Assembly: GCA_040191315.1 (NCBI GenBank)
Contig: JAWJLM010000042.1
Span: 1 to 47,573 of the forward strand
Direction of reading: 5' to 3'
Length of the DNA stretch: 47,573 nt
Source of the DNA: Bacillaceae bacterium S4-13-56
GTDB taxonomy: Bacteria > Bacillota > Bacilli > Bacillales > JAWJLM01
Both the position numbers and the translations under genes were made by a program. Numbering within the stretch: position 1 is the stretch's first letter; every line of letters starts with the position of its first letter. Under the pieces are notes generated by a model. It was not told the DNA's origin and did not search any database. It worked only from the letters and a program-made list of their open reading frames with translations. Positions 18,632 through 27,969 of the stretch are shown piece after piece.

Positions 18632-18768
18632 GCAGATAGGAAAGTATAAACTTTCCTATCTGTATAAGGACAGCTAAGGCAAGGGTTTCCACTCAAGAGT
18701 ATAGGGCTTCTAAGAAAGCAAGATTCGCTTTCAAGAATCCCTTTAACGAATGCCAAGTTTTCAAAAAA
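18632..18768 (+). repeat. Family C repeat, copy 2 (upstream of mfd)
   Basis: Left hairpin GCAGATAGGAAAGT with a complementary ACTTTCCTATCTG, then AGCTAAGGC, a central GAAAGCAAGATTCGCTTTC hairpin, AAGAATCCCTTTAACGAATG and GCCAAGTTTTC. It ends about 40 bp before the mfd start. It is the main content of the 18567-18810 gap. Confidence 0.75.
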
Positions 18769-18810
18769 ACCAAGGTGTTCTTTTTAGGTTGCAATATAGG
18801 GGGAGCTACA

Positions 18811-21800
18811 ATGGAGTCATTAAAAAAATTCATGAAGCAACAAAGGGATCTTACTTCTGTTTTTTCTGGAATTGAATCTGGTTTACAAGAACAATTAGTA
18901 TCTGGGCTTTCTGGTTCAGCAAGAAATACCTTTATAAAAGTACTAGAAGAGGCAACAAATCGACCCATTTTATTAATAACACATCAACTTATGCATGCAC
19001 AAAAAATATATGATGATTTAGTAGAAATGAGCAAGGAAAAAGAGCGTCCGCCCGTATTCCTTTATCCAGTAAATGAACTTATCTCTTCAGAGATCGCAGT
19101 TGCTTCACCTGAATTAAAAAGTGAACGAATTGCAACATTAATGGACTGGACACAGCGGGAATCCGGGATTCTAATAGCGCCAATAGCCGCACTAAAACGC
19201 TTTTTACCACCGAAAGAGTATTGGAATACACATAGGCTAATCTTTCAAGTAGGGCAAATTGTCAATTTAGATGAACAGTTAAAGTTGTTAATTGAAATGG
19301 GTTATCACCGGGTTGATATGGTTAATACTCCGGGAGAATTTGCATTGCGCGGGGGAATTTTAGATATCTATTCTATTACAAATGAGCATCCTGTTCGTAT
19401 TGAATTCTTTGATGATGAAGTAGATTCCATTCGACATTTTAATCCAGAATCCCAACGCTCCTTACAGCAAGAAAAGGAAATCATTATAGGTCCTGCTACA
19501 GAATTATTGTTAACAGAGGAAGATTACACAAGAGCTAAGGATCGTTTAGAAGACGCATTGGCCCATACATTAAAAAAGACCCAGAACAAAGAACAAAAGG
19601 AACGACTGACAGAAAATATAGAATACGATTTAGATCGTTTGGGGCAAGCGGAACGTTTTCAGGAAATGCACAAGTATATTTCTTTATTCTATGAAAATCC
19701 TAGCAGTTTACTAGATTATTTACCCAAAAATGGAGTTATTGTTTTTGATGAGACAAACCGTATACAGGAAACGGCTCAACAGTTAGATAAAGAGGAAGCA
19801 GAATGGCATGGAAGTCTTTTAGAAGCGGGACAAATAGTGAGAGATATCAACATATCCTATGATTGGTTAGAGACCTGGGGGAAAATGAACCGCCAGCGAG
19901 TTTACATGTCTGTTTTTCTACGCCATATAGCAAATACCCAGCCACAAAATATAGTAAATGTCTCTTGTCGAGCGATGCAACAGTTTCATGGACAGATGAA
20001 TGTTTTACAAAATGAAATGAAACGTTGGGAAAAAGGGGGCTTCTCTGTTTTGTTTTTGGCTCCAAATGAGGAGCGGGCGGAGAAAATACAATCTGTACTA
20101 GAGGATTATGGGATGAAGGTTCATATCACCAACGGCGAACCTACTTTCCCATTAAAAACTCCAACTATTCAAATTGGACGATTGGAAAGTGGATATGAGC
20201 TTCCTATGCATAAACTTGCTGTGATTACGGAGCAAGAGCTTTTCAAAAAACAATCTCAACGCAAAGTTAGAAAAAAGAAAATTTCAAATGCAGAAAGAAT
20301 TAAAAGCTACCAAGAGCTGAAAGTTGGAGATTATGTTGTCCATACAGATCATGGAATAGGTCGTTATGTAGGCATTGAAACTCTTGAAATCAAAGGTAAT
20401 CATAAGGATTATATGCTTATTAAATACTCTGGAAATGACAAATTATATGTTCCTATTGACCAAATCGATCTAGTACAAAAGTACGTTGGTTCAGAAGGCA
20501 AGGAACCAAAGCTGTACAAGCTGGGTGGGTCTGAATGGAAAAAGGTAAAACGCAAAGTACAATCCTCTGTAGAAGATATAGCTGATGATTTAATCAAGCT
20601 TTATGCTGAACGTGAGGCTTCGAGAGGATATGCCTTTTCGAAGGATACAGAAATGCAAAGGGAATTTGAGGCCTCATTCCCTTATCAAGAAACAGAGGAT
20701 CAAATCCGTTGTATCGAAGAAATAAAGAGGGATATGGAAAGAATCCGTCCAATGGATCGTTTGCTTTGTGGAGATGTTGGGTATGGAAAAACTGAGGTTG
20801 CTATTCGAGCTGCGTTTAAAGCAGTTGCGGATGGCAAACAAGTTGCCATATTGGTCCCTACAACCATTTTGGCGCAGCAACATTATCAAACCATAAGAGA
20901 AAGATTTCAAAACTTCGCGGTCAATATAGGTGTTCTTAGTCGCTTTCAAACTAAAAAGCGGCAGAAAGAAACCACGGATCTACTGAAAAAAGGCCTTGTT
21001 GATATAGTTGTGGGAACTCACCGACTCCTGTCAAAGGACGTTGTTTTTCGGGATTTAGGTTTGCTTATTGTGGATGAAGAGCAGCGGTTTGGTGTGAAAC
21101 ATAAAGAGAAAATCAAGCAGTTAAAGACAAATGTAGACGTATTAACACTAACGGCTACACCAATCCCAAGAACTCTTCACATGTCCATGCTAGGAGTAAG
21201 AGATTTATCGGTTATTGAAACACCACCTGAGAATCGCTTTCCGATACAAACCTACGTTATGGAATATAATCATATGTTAATTCGAGAAGCCATCGAAAGA
21301 GAGTTATCAAGAGGCGGCCAAGTCTTTTTCTTATATAATCGGGTGGAAAATATTGATAGAATGTCCCAAGAAATTTCCTCTTTAGTTGAAGAGGCCAGAG
21401 TACAGTATGCTCATGGACAAATGAATGAGAATGAATTAGAAAATGTCATGGTTTCTTTTTTAGAAGGTGAATTTGACGTTCTTGTAAGCACAACGATTAT
21501 TGAAACAGGGGTAGATATTCCTAATGTGAATACTCTCATTGTCTATGATGCAGACAAGATGGGATTAAGTCAACTTTACCAATTGAGGGGTCGAGTAGGA
21601 AGGTCTAATCGAGTAGCTTTTGCTTACTTTACTTACCAAAAAGATAAGGTGCTTACAGAAGTTGCAGAAAAAAGGTTGGAAGCAATCAAAGAGTTTACCG
21701 AGTTGGGTTCTGGTTTCAAAATTGCCATGAGAGATTTATCCATTCGTGGTGCAGGGAATTTGTTAGGTGCACAACAACATGGTTTCATTGATTCCGTTGG

Positions 21801-22353
21801 ATTTGATATGTATTCTCAAATGCTATCTGAGGCTATTGAAGCAAGGAAAGAAGGTAAATTACCACAAGAAGTCAAGGCTGTGGATGTTGAGCTTACATTA
21901 GATGTGGATGCCTATATTCCTGATACCTATATTCAGGATGAACGACAAAAAATAGATATGTACAAAAGGATTCGTGCCATAGAAGACGAACAAGATATTC
22001 AGGATATTCGAGATGAATTAATGGATCGTTTTGGTGATTATCCAGAGGAAGTTGAGAACCTTTTAACCATTGCAAAATTAAAAATGAAGGCTAAAAAAGA
22101 AAGGATTCAATCCATTTCCGAAAACCAGAAGAAAATAGAGTTGCTTATGGATGAAAAAGGGAGTCAAGAGATTGATGGTTCTAAATTATTTGCATTAGCC
22201 AGCACATATGGCAGAAAGGTACAGCTTGGCACGGATGGAAACCTGTTAAAAGTGGAGTTCAAATGGGACAAAGAAAGCTTTCCCCAAAGATATGAACAAG
22301 CTTGTGATTTTATAGAAAAATTAAGCGAGGTGAAGAGGGATCTTGCCCAGTAG
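18811..22353 (+). CDS. mfd: Transcription-repair coupling factor Mfd
   Basis: This DNA translocase removes stalled RNA polymerase and recruits UvrA (1180 aa). It has an N-terminal UvrB-like region (EFALRGGILDIYS) and an RNA-polymerase-interacting CarD-like domain (VGDYVVHTDHGIGRYVG). The superfamily 2 motor has GDVGYGKTEVA near residue 654, DEEQ at 755-758 and the TRG motor (LYQLRGRVGRS). The C-terminal TRCF domain contains LDVDAYIPDTYI. GGGGGAG selects the ATG at 18811; the frame opens at 18775 inside the end of the family C repeat. Confidence 0.98.
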   Translation: MESLKKFMKQQRDLTSVFSGIESGLQEQLVSGLSGSARNTFIKVLEEATNRPILLITHQLMHAQKIYDDLVEMSKEKERPPVFLYPVNELISSEIAVASPELKSERIATLMDWTQRESGILIAPIAALKRFLPPKEYWNTHRLIFQVGQIVNLDEQLKLLIEMGYHRVDMVNTPGEFALRGGILDIYSITNEHPVRIEFFDDEVDSIRHFNPESQRSLQQEKEIIIGPATELLLTEEDYTRAKDRLEDALAHTLKKTQNKEQKERLTENIEYDLDRLGQAERFQEMHKYISLFYENPSSLLDYLPKNGVIVFDETNRIQETAQQLDKEEAEWHGSLLEAGQIVRDINISYDWLETWGKMNRQRVYMSVFLRHIANTQPQNIVNVSCRAMQQFHGQMNVLQNEMKRWEKGGFSVLFLAPNEERAEKIQSVLEDYGMKVHITNGEPTFPLKTPTIQIGRLESGYELPMHKLAVITEQELFKKQSQRKVRKKKISNAERIKSYQELKVGDYVVHTDHGIGRYVGIETLEIKGNHKDYMLIKYSGNDKLYVPIDQIDLVQKYVGSEGKEPKLYKLGGSEWKKVKRKVQSSVEDIADDLIKLYAEREASRGYAFSKDTEMQREFEASFPYQETEDQIRCIEEIKRDMERIRPMDRLLCGDVGYGKTEVAIRAAFKAVADGKQVAILVPTTILAQQHYQTIRERFQNFAVNIGVLSRFQTKKRQKETTDLLKKGLVDIVVGTHRLLSKDVVFRDLGLLIVDEEQRFGVKHKEKIKQLKTNVDVLTLTATPIPRTLHMSMLGVRDLSVIETPPENRFPIQTYVMEYNHMLIREAIERELSRGGQVFFLYNRVENIDRMSQEISSLVEEARVQYAHGQMNENELENVMVSFLEGEFDVLVSTTIIETGVDIPNVNTLIVYDADKMGLSQLYQLRGRVGRSNRVAFAYFTYQKDKVLTEVAEKRLEAIKEFTELGSGFKIAMRDLSIRGAGNLLGAQQHGFIDSVGFDMYSQMLSEAIEARKEGKLPQEVKAVDVELTLDVDAYIPDTYIQDERQKIDMYKRIRAIEDEQDIQDIRDELMDRFGDYPEEVENLLTIAKLKMKAKKERIQSISENQKKIELLMDEKGSQEIDGSKLFALASTYGRKVQLGTDGNLLKVEFKWDKESFPQRYEQACDFIEKLSEVKRDLAQ

Positions 22354-22429
22354 ATGCGGTTAGGTTACTTGTATTTTTATGAATAAAAACATGGAAATAT
22401 GAACAAAATTATTATTGTAATAAAATATT

Positions 22430-22501
22430 CTAACTCAACCAGAACATGGATGTAAAAAAGAAATCTCTCCCTTTTTTGCATATTTCATGTGACTGAGTTA
22501 G
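22430..22501. repeat. Long imperfect inverted repeat between mfd and spoVT
   Basis: Three nested complementary blocks form one 72-nt hairpin: CTAACTCA/TGAGTTAG outside, CATG/CATG, and TGTAAAAAAG/CTTTTTTGCA inside with one G-T pair. No T-run follows on the + strand, so it is not a standard terminator. The rest of 22354-22594 is AT-rich with nothing else I can support. Confidence 0.6.
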
Positions 22502-22594
22502 ATACTAAACGCATCTGCTGGTGATATCTGTTTATGTAGGAATGTTTGACAGATTCATCATTGTATGATCATCAAACGAAAGTGAGGCTTTAAT

Positions 22595-23131
22595 ATGAAA
22601 GCAACAGGTATCGTACGAAGAATTGATGATTTAGGTCGAGTGGTTATCCCTAAAGAAATTAGAAGAACCCTTCGTATACGTGAAGGAGACCCTCTAGAAA
22701 TCTTTGTTGATCGTGAAGGAGAAGTCATATTAAAGAAATACTCTCCGATTAGTGAATTGGGAGATTTTGCAAAAGAATATGCAGAAGCATTGTTTGATTC
22801 TCTTGGTTACCCTGTTTTAATTAGTGACCGCGATGAATTCATCGCAGTAGCTGGTACATCAAAAAAAGATTACTTAAATAAAAATATAGGTCCTAAAATT
22901 GAAAAGGCGATGGAAAATCGAATGATTTCAGTCGATAGTGAAGAATCCAACATCGAAATCGTTGAAGGCAATGAAGAAGCGATTTCTTCCATCATTGTGG
23001 GTCCTATCATCGCTAATGGAGATCCGATTGGATGTGTAGCATTAATTTCTAAAGAGGGAAAATCACTTAGTAATGTTGAAAAGAAGGCTGTTGAGACGGC
23101 AGCAAGCTTTTTAGCGAAACAAATGGAATAA
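22595..23131 (+). CDS. spoVT: Stage V sporulation regulator SpoVT
   Basis: This forespore regulator of sigma-G-dependent genes (178 aa) has an AbrB-like swapped-hairpin DNA-binding domain at residues 1-50 (MKATGIVRRIDDLGRVVIPK, LEIFVDREGEVILKKY). A C-terminal GAF-like domain follows from about residue 55 (YAEALFDSLGYPVLISD, IGCVALISKEGKSLS). Note the close similarity of its N-terminus to AbrB at 2187-2465. AGTGAGG precedes the ATG. I could not identify a sigma-G promoter with confidence. Confidence 0.97.
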   Translation: MKATGIVRRIDDLGRVVIPKEIRRTLRIREGDPLEIFVDREGEVILKKYSPISELGDFAKEYAEALFDSLGYPVLISDRDEFIAVAGTSKKDYLNKNIGPKIEKAMENRMISVDSEESNIEIVEGNEEAISSIIVGPIIANGDPIGCVALISKEGKSLSNVEKKAVETAASFLAKQME

Positions 23132-23137
23132 CGAAAG

Positions 23138-23168
23138 AAAAGGGTGCCGTGTTAGGCTCCCTTTTCTA
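23138..23168 (+). terminator. spoVT terminator
   Basis: AAAAGGG-T-GCC/GGC-T-CCCTTTT stem with a central T-T mismatch, followed by a short T-rich tail. Confidence 0.7.
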
Positions 23169-23179
23169 TTTATAAAATA

Positions 23180-23310
23180 TGTCTAGCTCCAGCGAAAAAG
23201 CATCATCAAGTAATCTTCAAAGTTTTTGCCCCGAGTAAGGAAAGCTACATAGAGCTACTTCACAGAAACAAGTGCTTTTCTTGTTTCGAAGGGCGCTTAC
23301 GCTTTTCTTA
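23180..23310 (+). repeat. Family A' repeat
   Basis: Left end TGTCTAGCTCCAGCGAAAAA, body GCATCATCAAGTAATCTTC, GCCCCGAGTAAGGAAAGCTA, a GAAACAAG/CTTGTTTC hairpin, right end GGGCGCTTACGCTTTTCTTA. It is followed 22 nt later by a family A element in the same orientation. Confidence 0.85.
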
Positions 23311-23331
23311 ACAGATAAGAAAGTATAAAAT

Positions 23332-23485
23332 TTGTCTAGCTCCAGCGCTCTATCGACTAGAGTCGGTTCCCTCCTCTCCATCGATAAGTCAACATCGATT
23401 CACTTCGTGAACCGTGTTTCCTTTATCTCGCTCGATGAGGTCCACCGCCTTACGTCGATGATCAAGGGCGCTTGCGCTTTTCTTA
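23332..23485 (+). repeat. Family A short repeat
   Basis: TTTGTCTAGCTCCAGCGCTC, then TATCGACTAGAGTCGGTTCC, CATCGATAAGTCAACATCGA, TTCACTTCGTGAACCGTG, TTTATCTCGCTCGATGAGG, CCGCCTTACGTCGATGATCA and the shared right end. This form lacks the palindromic cassettes of the long copies and so defines the basic unit. With the preceding A' copy it fills 23132-23537. Confidence 0.85.
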
Positions 23486-23537
23486 TGATAAGATAAAACA
23501 GAATTTTAATTTGCTTAATATAAAGAAGGTTTAATGC

Positions 23538-25094
23538 ATGGCTGATGATTCAAGGAAATTATTTCACGGGGCGGTTATATTAGCTATAGCAGGTCTTATA
23601 AGTAAGGTCTTAAGTGTCGGCTATCGAGTTCCATTGCAAAATATTACGGGAGATGTTGGTTTTTATATCTATCAACAGGTCTATCCCATGATAGGTATCA
23701 TATCGATGCTTGCTTTATATGGTTTTCCAGTAGCAATTTCTAGATATATAACCCTCTCTACAGAAGAAAAAAAGGGAGGGAATGACTTATTTCCAATCTT
23801 TCTTGTTTTATCGTTTTTATCGATACCTTTATTTGCGTTCGTATATTTCGAATCAGATGTAATCGCTCAGTGGATGGGAGATTCTAATCTGTCCTTACCA
23901 ATAAGAGTAGGATCTTTTTCGATTCTTTTACTCCCTTTCACATCCATAGTAAGAGGTTATTTTCAAGGGATGGGTGATATGAAGCCTACCGCCTATTCTC
24001 AGCTAATTGAACAGTTTGTTCGAGTCAGTTTTATAATAATAGTCACCTATGTCTTAATGAAAAGAGGAATGGAACTTTATGTAGTTGGAGCGGGGGCAGC
24101 ACTTGGGTCGTTTTTTGGAGGAGCAGCTGCCATCATCTTTTTGTTGATAGCGGTAAGGAAAAAGATGAAGGGAAAAGCATTTCTTTTTAGAAAAACTAAA
24201 ACTTCATTGTTTTTACTAGTAAAGATTATTTTAATTTATGGTATCTATAGTAGTCTAAATCATATGGTCCTCCTTCTATTTCAATTTGTTGATGCTTTTA
24301 CTGTACTTCCTTCACTAAAGGTATATGGGTTCAATCTTGAGGAGGCGAGAATTTGGAAAGGGATATATGATCGTTCTTATCCTTTGCTTCAAGTGGGAAC
24401 GGTAGTTGGATCATCTATTGGTCTAGCCTTAGTTCCTACAGTTTCGGCCCACTTTCGTCATAAGGAAAAAGAAAAACTTGCGAATCAATTTTCCAGTACT
24501 CTAAAGCTAGGTTTCATTTTTGGAGCGGGAGCTAGTGGGGGCCTTATCTTTATTATGCCTTACGTAAACCAAATGCTTTTTGAGACAACCGATGGAACGA
24601 ATGCATTGCAAATTATGGGTCTTGTTATACTATTTCAAACATTGACGTTAACCATGTCTTCCGTATTATATGGGATTGGAAAAATGAGAGGGTCGGCCTT
24701 TCTTGTGTTGGGAAGTATACCTTTCAAGATTATATTAAACATGATCTTTATTCCGCTCATTGGAATTATGGGGGCATCTTTAGCTACTGTTATCGTATCC
24801 TTTTTACTTTTTGTAGGGCACAGCATCCTAATTTTCAAAGAGTTGGGGAGACCTAAAAGAAAGTTTCCTGTCTTTGGTATCGGCGTTGCACTACTCACTA
24901 TGGTCTCTTTTTTGCTTTTCATTCAATGGACATTACCTGATGTAATCAGCCGTGGTCAGGCTACCCTAGTGGCCATCACTCTTACTTTGTTTGGAGGAGC
25001 TCTTTACTATATGATGTTGGTTAGACTTCATTGCTTTACAAACGAAGAATTAAATCATCTGCCTAGAGGACTTAAAGGAGGAAAAAATAAATGA
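23538..25094 (+). CDS. yabM: Polysaccharide biosynthesis / lipid flippase-like membrane protein YabM (SpoVB/MVF family)
   Basis: This MOP-superfamily integral membrane protein (518 aa) has about 14 hydrophobic segments and the SpoVB-like start HGAVILAIAGLISKVLSVGYR, with VPLQNITGDVGFYIYQQVYP following. Family members are proposed lipid-linked oligosaccharide flippases; the substrate of YabM is not established. The ATG at 23538 follows AAAGAAGG. The stop overlaps the yabN start (ATGA), so yabM-yabN-rqcP form one operon. Confidence 0.92.
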   Translation: MADDSRKLFHGAVILAIAGLISKVLSVGYRVPLQNITGDVGFYIYQQVYPMIGIISMLALYGFPVAISRYITLSTEEKKGGNDLFPIFLVLSFLSIPLFAFVYFESDVIAQWMGDSNLSLPIRVGSFSILLLPFTSIVRGYFQGMGDMKPTAYSQLIEQFVRVSFIIIVTYVLMKRGMELYVVGAGAALGSFFGGAAAIIFLLIAVRKKMKGKAFLFRKTKTSLFLLVKIILIYGIYSSLNHMVLLLFQFVDAFTVLPSLKVYGFNLEEARIWKGIYDRSYPLLQVGTVVGSSIGLALVPTVSAHFRHKEKEKLANQFSSTLKLGFIFGAGASGGLIFIMPYVNQMLFETTDGTNALQIMGLVILFQTLTLTMSSVLYGIGKMRGSAFLVLGSIPFKIILNMIFIPLIGIMGASLATVIVSFLLFVGHSILIFKELGRPKRKFPVFGIGVALLTMVSFLLFIQWTLPDVISRGQATLVAITLTLFGGALYYMMLVRLHCFTNEELNHLPRGLKGGKNK

Positions 25095-26542
25095 ATGCCA
25101 TCCATGTTGTTGGGTTGGGAGCGGGAGATATCGAACAGCTGCCTGTCGGAATATACCGCAAGTTAACTTCATCTAAGCATGTTATTTATACTCGCACCCA
25201 TGACCATCCTGTAATCGAAGACTTGAAAAAAGAAGGATTGGAATTCTATTCCTTTGATTCAATTTATGAACAAAATGATCAATTTCAAGAGGTATATGAG
25301 CAAATCGCTTCATTTTTATTGGAAAAGGCGAGTGAACAGGAGATCATCTATGCTGTTCCTGGACATCCAATGTTAGCCGAGCAAACCACACAACTGCTTT
25401 TACATAACTCAAAAGGAATTGCTGTCCATATCGAGGGTGGTCAAAGTTACCTGGATGCCCTTTTCACCTCATTAAAAATAGATCCAATAGAAGGCTTTCA
25501 ATTTGTGGATGGGACAAGTTTTCAAAGAAGGGACATAAACTACAGGCATCATCTTGTGTTCTGTCAGGTTTACGATCAAATGATTGCCTCTGAAATAAAA
25601 CTTGAACTTATGGAAGATCTCCCAGAAGATTATCCTGTCACGGTTATTACAGCTGCTGGATCCACTCAGGAAACTATCAAAACGATTCCGCTGTATGAGC
25701 TGGATCGAACAGTAACACTAAATAACCTAACAAGTCTTTATGTTGCTCCTGTTCCAGAAGAACTTTTACATCATCGTTTCGAGACATTAAAAGAGGTCAT
25801 TGCCACTTTAAGAGGACCTAATGGATGCCCTTGGGATAAAAAACAAACCCACGAGTCTTTGCGGCCCTATTTAATTGAAGAGGCCTATGAATTTATTCAA
25901 GCGGTGGACCAAGAAGATGATGATGGCATGATTGAGGAGTTAGGTGATGTTTTGCTACAGGTTATGCTTCACAGTCAAATTGGGCAGGACGAAGGCTATT
26001 TTCAAATAGAAGATGTAATTCGATCGATTACGGAGAAAATGATCAGAAGACACCCACATGTATTTGGTGATGAAACTGTACAGGATGCAGATGAGGTACT
26101 TGGAAAATGGGAAGATATTAAGGCAGAGGAAAAGGGTGAAAAAAAAGAATCATCCATTCTTGATGGGATTTCAGAGAGTTTTCCTGCCTTATTTCGTGCC
26201 ATAGAAATTCAAAAAAAAGCAGCGAAGGTAGGGTTTGATTGGGAGCATGCAGAACCAATGTGGGATAAGGTTGAAGAAGAGATAAACGAATGGAAGAGTA
26301 GTTTGGTACATGAGTCTGAGTCCTCTCAAGAACTAGAGCTTGGGGATATACTATTTGCAATTGTGAATCTCGCAAGATACTATAAAATCAATCCGGAAAT
26401 CGCGTTACAGAGAACTAACCATAAGTTCATCTCTCGTTTTTCCTTTATGGAAAACGCAATTAAGAGCGATAACAAGTCCATTTCAGACCTCTCTTTGGAG
26501 GAGTTAGATGGTTATTGGGAAAAAGCAAAAATGCAGGAATAA
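25091..26542 (+). CDS. yabN: YabN: tetrapyrrole-methylase-like plus MazG nucleotide pyrophosphohydrolase fusion
   Basis: This two-domain protein (483 aa) has an N-terminal tetrapyrrole methylase fold (VVGLGAGDIEQLPVG, YAVPGHPMLAEQT) to about residue 220. A MazG domain follows with CPWDKKQTHESLRPYLIEEA and the metal-binding EE(x)YEF and EELGDVLLQ motifs, and a second MazG-like repeat (ELGDILFAIVNLARY) lies near the C-terminus. MazG hydrolyses NTPs to NMP and pyrophosphate and may clean the nucleotide pool. It is coupled to yabM by ATGA, with AAAGGAGGA upstream. Confidence 0.95.
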   Translation: MNAIHVVGLGAGDIEQLPVGIYRKLTSSKHVIYTRTHDHPVIEDLKKEGLEFYSFDSIYEQNDQFQEVYEQIASFLLEKASEQEIIYAVPGHPMLAEQTTQLLLHNSKGIAVHIEGGQSYLDALFTSLKIDPIEGFQFVDGTSFQRRDINYRHHLVFCQVYDQMIASEIKLELMEDLPEDYPVTVITAAGSTQETIKTIPLYELDRTVTLNNLTSLYVAPVPEELLHHRFETLKEVIATLRGPNGCPWDKKQTHESLRPYLIEEAYEFIQAVDQEDDDGMIEELGDVLLQVMLHSQIGQDEGYFQIEDVIRSITEKMIRRHPHVFGDETVQDADEVLGKWEDIKAEEKGEKKESSILDGISESFPALFRAIEIQKKAAKVGFDWEHAEPMWDKVEEEINEWKSSLVHESESSQELELGDILFAIVNLARYYKINPEIALQRTNHKFISRFSFMENAIKSDNKSISDLSLEELDGYWEKAKMQE

Positions 26543-26571
26543 GTTTAAAAAGAAAGAAGTGAAAAGGGACG

Positions 26572-26829
26572 ATGAGGCTCGATAAATTTTTAAAAGTATC
26601 ACGACTTATTAAACGAAGAACGCTTGCAAAAGAAGTAGCGGATCAAGGAAGAATTCAGGTAAATGGCAGCGTAGCTAAAGCGTCAACGGATGTTGTTGTG
26701 GGGGATCAATTGGTTATCCGTTTCGGGCAAAAGTTTGTAACAATAGAAGTACTACAAGTAAAAGAAGCGGTGAGGAAAGAGGAAGCGCAAGATTTATATA
26801 AAGTACTTAAGGAAGAAGAAGTTCAATAG
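26572..26829 (+). CDS. rqcP: Ribosome-associated quality control protein RqcP (S4 domain, YabO)
   Basis: This small S4 RNA-binding protein (85 aa) reads MRLDKFLKVSRLIKRRTLAK, with GRIQVNGSVAKAS and VGDQLVIRFG. RqcP works with RqcH on stalled 50S subunits during Ala-tailing in B. subtilis. It follows yabN by 29 nt in the same operon. The terminator begins inside its 3' end. A stand-alone S4 protein of this length next to yabN is diagnostic. Confidence 0.95.
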   Translation: MRLDKFLKVSRLIKRRTLAKEVADQGRIQVNGSVAKASTDVVVGDQLVIRFGQKFVTIEVLQVKEAVRKEEAQDLYKVLKEEEVQ

Positions 26830-26847
26830 AGCTTCTTCTTTTTCTTT
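26812..26847 (+). terminator. rqcP terminator
   Basis: AAGAAGAAG/CTTCTTCTT stem spanning the rqcP stop codon, followed by T-rich sequence. Confidence 0.75.
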
Positions 26848-26851
26848 TCAC

Positions 26852-26993
26852 TGTTTAGCTTTAGCAAAAAACCTTCATCGAGTAATCTTCTAAGTTTTTG
26901 CCCCGAGTAAACGCAGGAAGGAAAGCTACATAGAGCTATTTAGCAGAAAACAAGTGAATTTCTTGTTTCAAAGGTCGCTTACACTATTTCTTG
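26852..26993 (+). repeat. Family A' repeat, decayed
   Basis: TTTAGCTTTAGCAAAAAACC, CATCGAGTAATCTTCTAAG, TTTTTGCCCCGAGTAA, GGAAAGCTACATAGAGCTA and AAGGTCGCTTACACTATTTC match family A' with many substitutions. Confidence 0.7.
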
Positions 26994-27057
26994 TTTTCGT
27001 GTTCTAGTCTTGTCCTAGAGTGCATAGTATGTGGTAAGGACAAGGAGGGTATAAAGA

Positions 27058-27369
27058 ATGAATCGATATGAAAATGAATTAGGAACGCGTAGTAGCAATG
27101 TGACGAATGTGGAACACACGGTAAAAATGACGCAGAGAAGACATCTTGAAATTACCGGAGTAAAGGATGTGGATAGCTTCGATAACGAGGAATTCCTTCT
27201 TCAAACTGTTATGGGATATATCGTTATTCGAGGTGAAAATCTACAGATGAAAAATTTAGATGTTACACAAGGAGTGGTCTCTATTAAAGGAAGAATTGAT
27301 GAGATTAACTACTTGGATGATGAACATGGGGAGAAAGCTAAAGGATTGTTTAGCAAGCTTTTTAAATGA
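27058..27369 (+). CDS. yabP: Sporulation protein YabP
   Basis: This 103 aa YabP-family protein has EHTVKMTQRRHLEITGVKDV, SFDNEEFLLQTVMGYIVIRG and SIKGRIDEINY. YabP and YabQ are sporulation proteins made in the mother cell under sigma-E; their molecular role is unknown. AAGGAGGGT precedes the ATG. CATAGTAT at 27023-27030 partly resembles a sigma-E -10 but no matching -35 was found. Translationally coupled to yabQ (ATGAG overlap). Confidence 0.94.
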   Translation: MNRYENELGTRSSNVTNVEHTVKMTQRRHLEITGVKDVDSFDNEEFLLQTVMGYIVIRGENLQMKNLDVTQGVVSIKGRIDEINYLDDEHGEKAKGLFSKLFK

Positions 27370-27962
27370 GTTTAGACACCCAATTTCTTACGATGTTGAT
27401 GATGATCGCAGGTGGCGTCTATATTGGGATGGCATTGGATTCTTATCGAGAATTTGAAAAACTAATAAAAGGGCGCCACCTGCTCACGATAATTTATGAA
27501 ATATTATTCTGGATTCTTCAGGGAATGATCCTATTTTATCTCCTCTTTATTGTAAATTATGGAGAATTGCGTCTATATATTTTTCTTGCCCTGTTGTGTG
27601 GCTTTGCAGCTTATCAGGCATTACTGAAAGAGAAGTACCTATTTATCTTTCATAAAGTGATCCATTTTGTACAAAAATGTATTCAGTTATGTCAAAAATT
27701 CATTCATTTCTTTATCATTCAACCGGTAAGGACATGTTATAAATGGATTAAAGCCCTATTCCTGTGGCTTATTTCCTCCCTATTGGCACTTCTATATCTA
27801 GTTTTTAAAATATTGGCCTGGCCGATACGCCTTATCGGTTCCCTTCTTTGGGCTATAACTCCAAATAGTTTTAAAAAATCGTTCCAACAATTTGCAGGAA
27901 TTTATGGTAAAACAAAGAATACAGTATATAATTGGTGGACGAACTGGAGGAACAGGAGGTGA
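27366..27962 (+). CDS. yabQ: Spore cortex protein YabQ
   Basis: This polytopic membrane protein (198 aa) has hydrophobic segments at about 5-25, 40-62 and 68-88, and one or two more at about 128-165 separated by a basic, aromatic-rich stretch. In B. subtilis YabQ locates to the mother-cell outer membrane of the forespore and is needed for cortex. The start codon overlaps the end of yabP by 4 nt. No catalytic motif is visible. Confidence 0.92.
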   Translation: MSLDTQFLTMLMMIAGGVYIGMALDSYREFEKLIKGRHLLTIIYEILFWILQGMILFYLLFIVNYGELRLYIFLALLCGFAAYQALLKEKYLFIFHKVIHFVQKCIQLCQKFIHFFIIQPVRTCYKWIKALFLWLISSLLALLYLVFKILAWPIRLIGSLLWAITPNSFKKSFQQFAGIYGKTKNTVYNWWTNWRNRR

Positions 27963-27969
27963 CCCAAGA

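Noticed and set aside
22540-22570. sigma-G promoter for spoVT
   Set aside because: GAATG at 22540 fits a -35, but no CATNNTA-like -10 lies at proper spacing.
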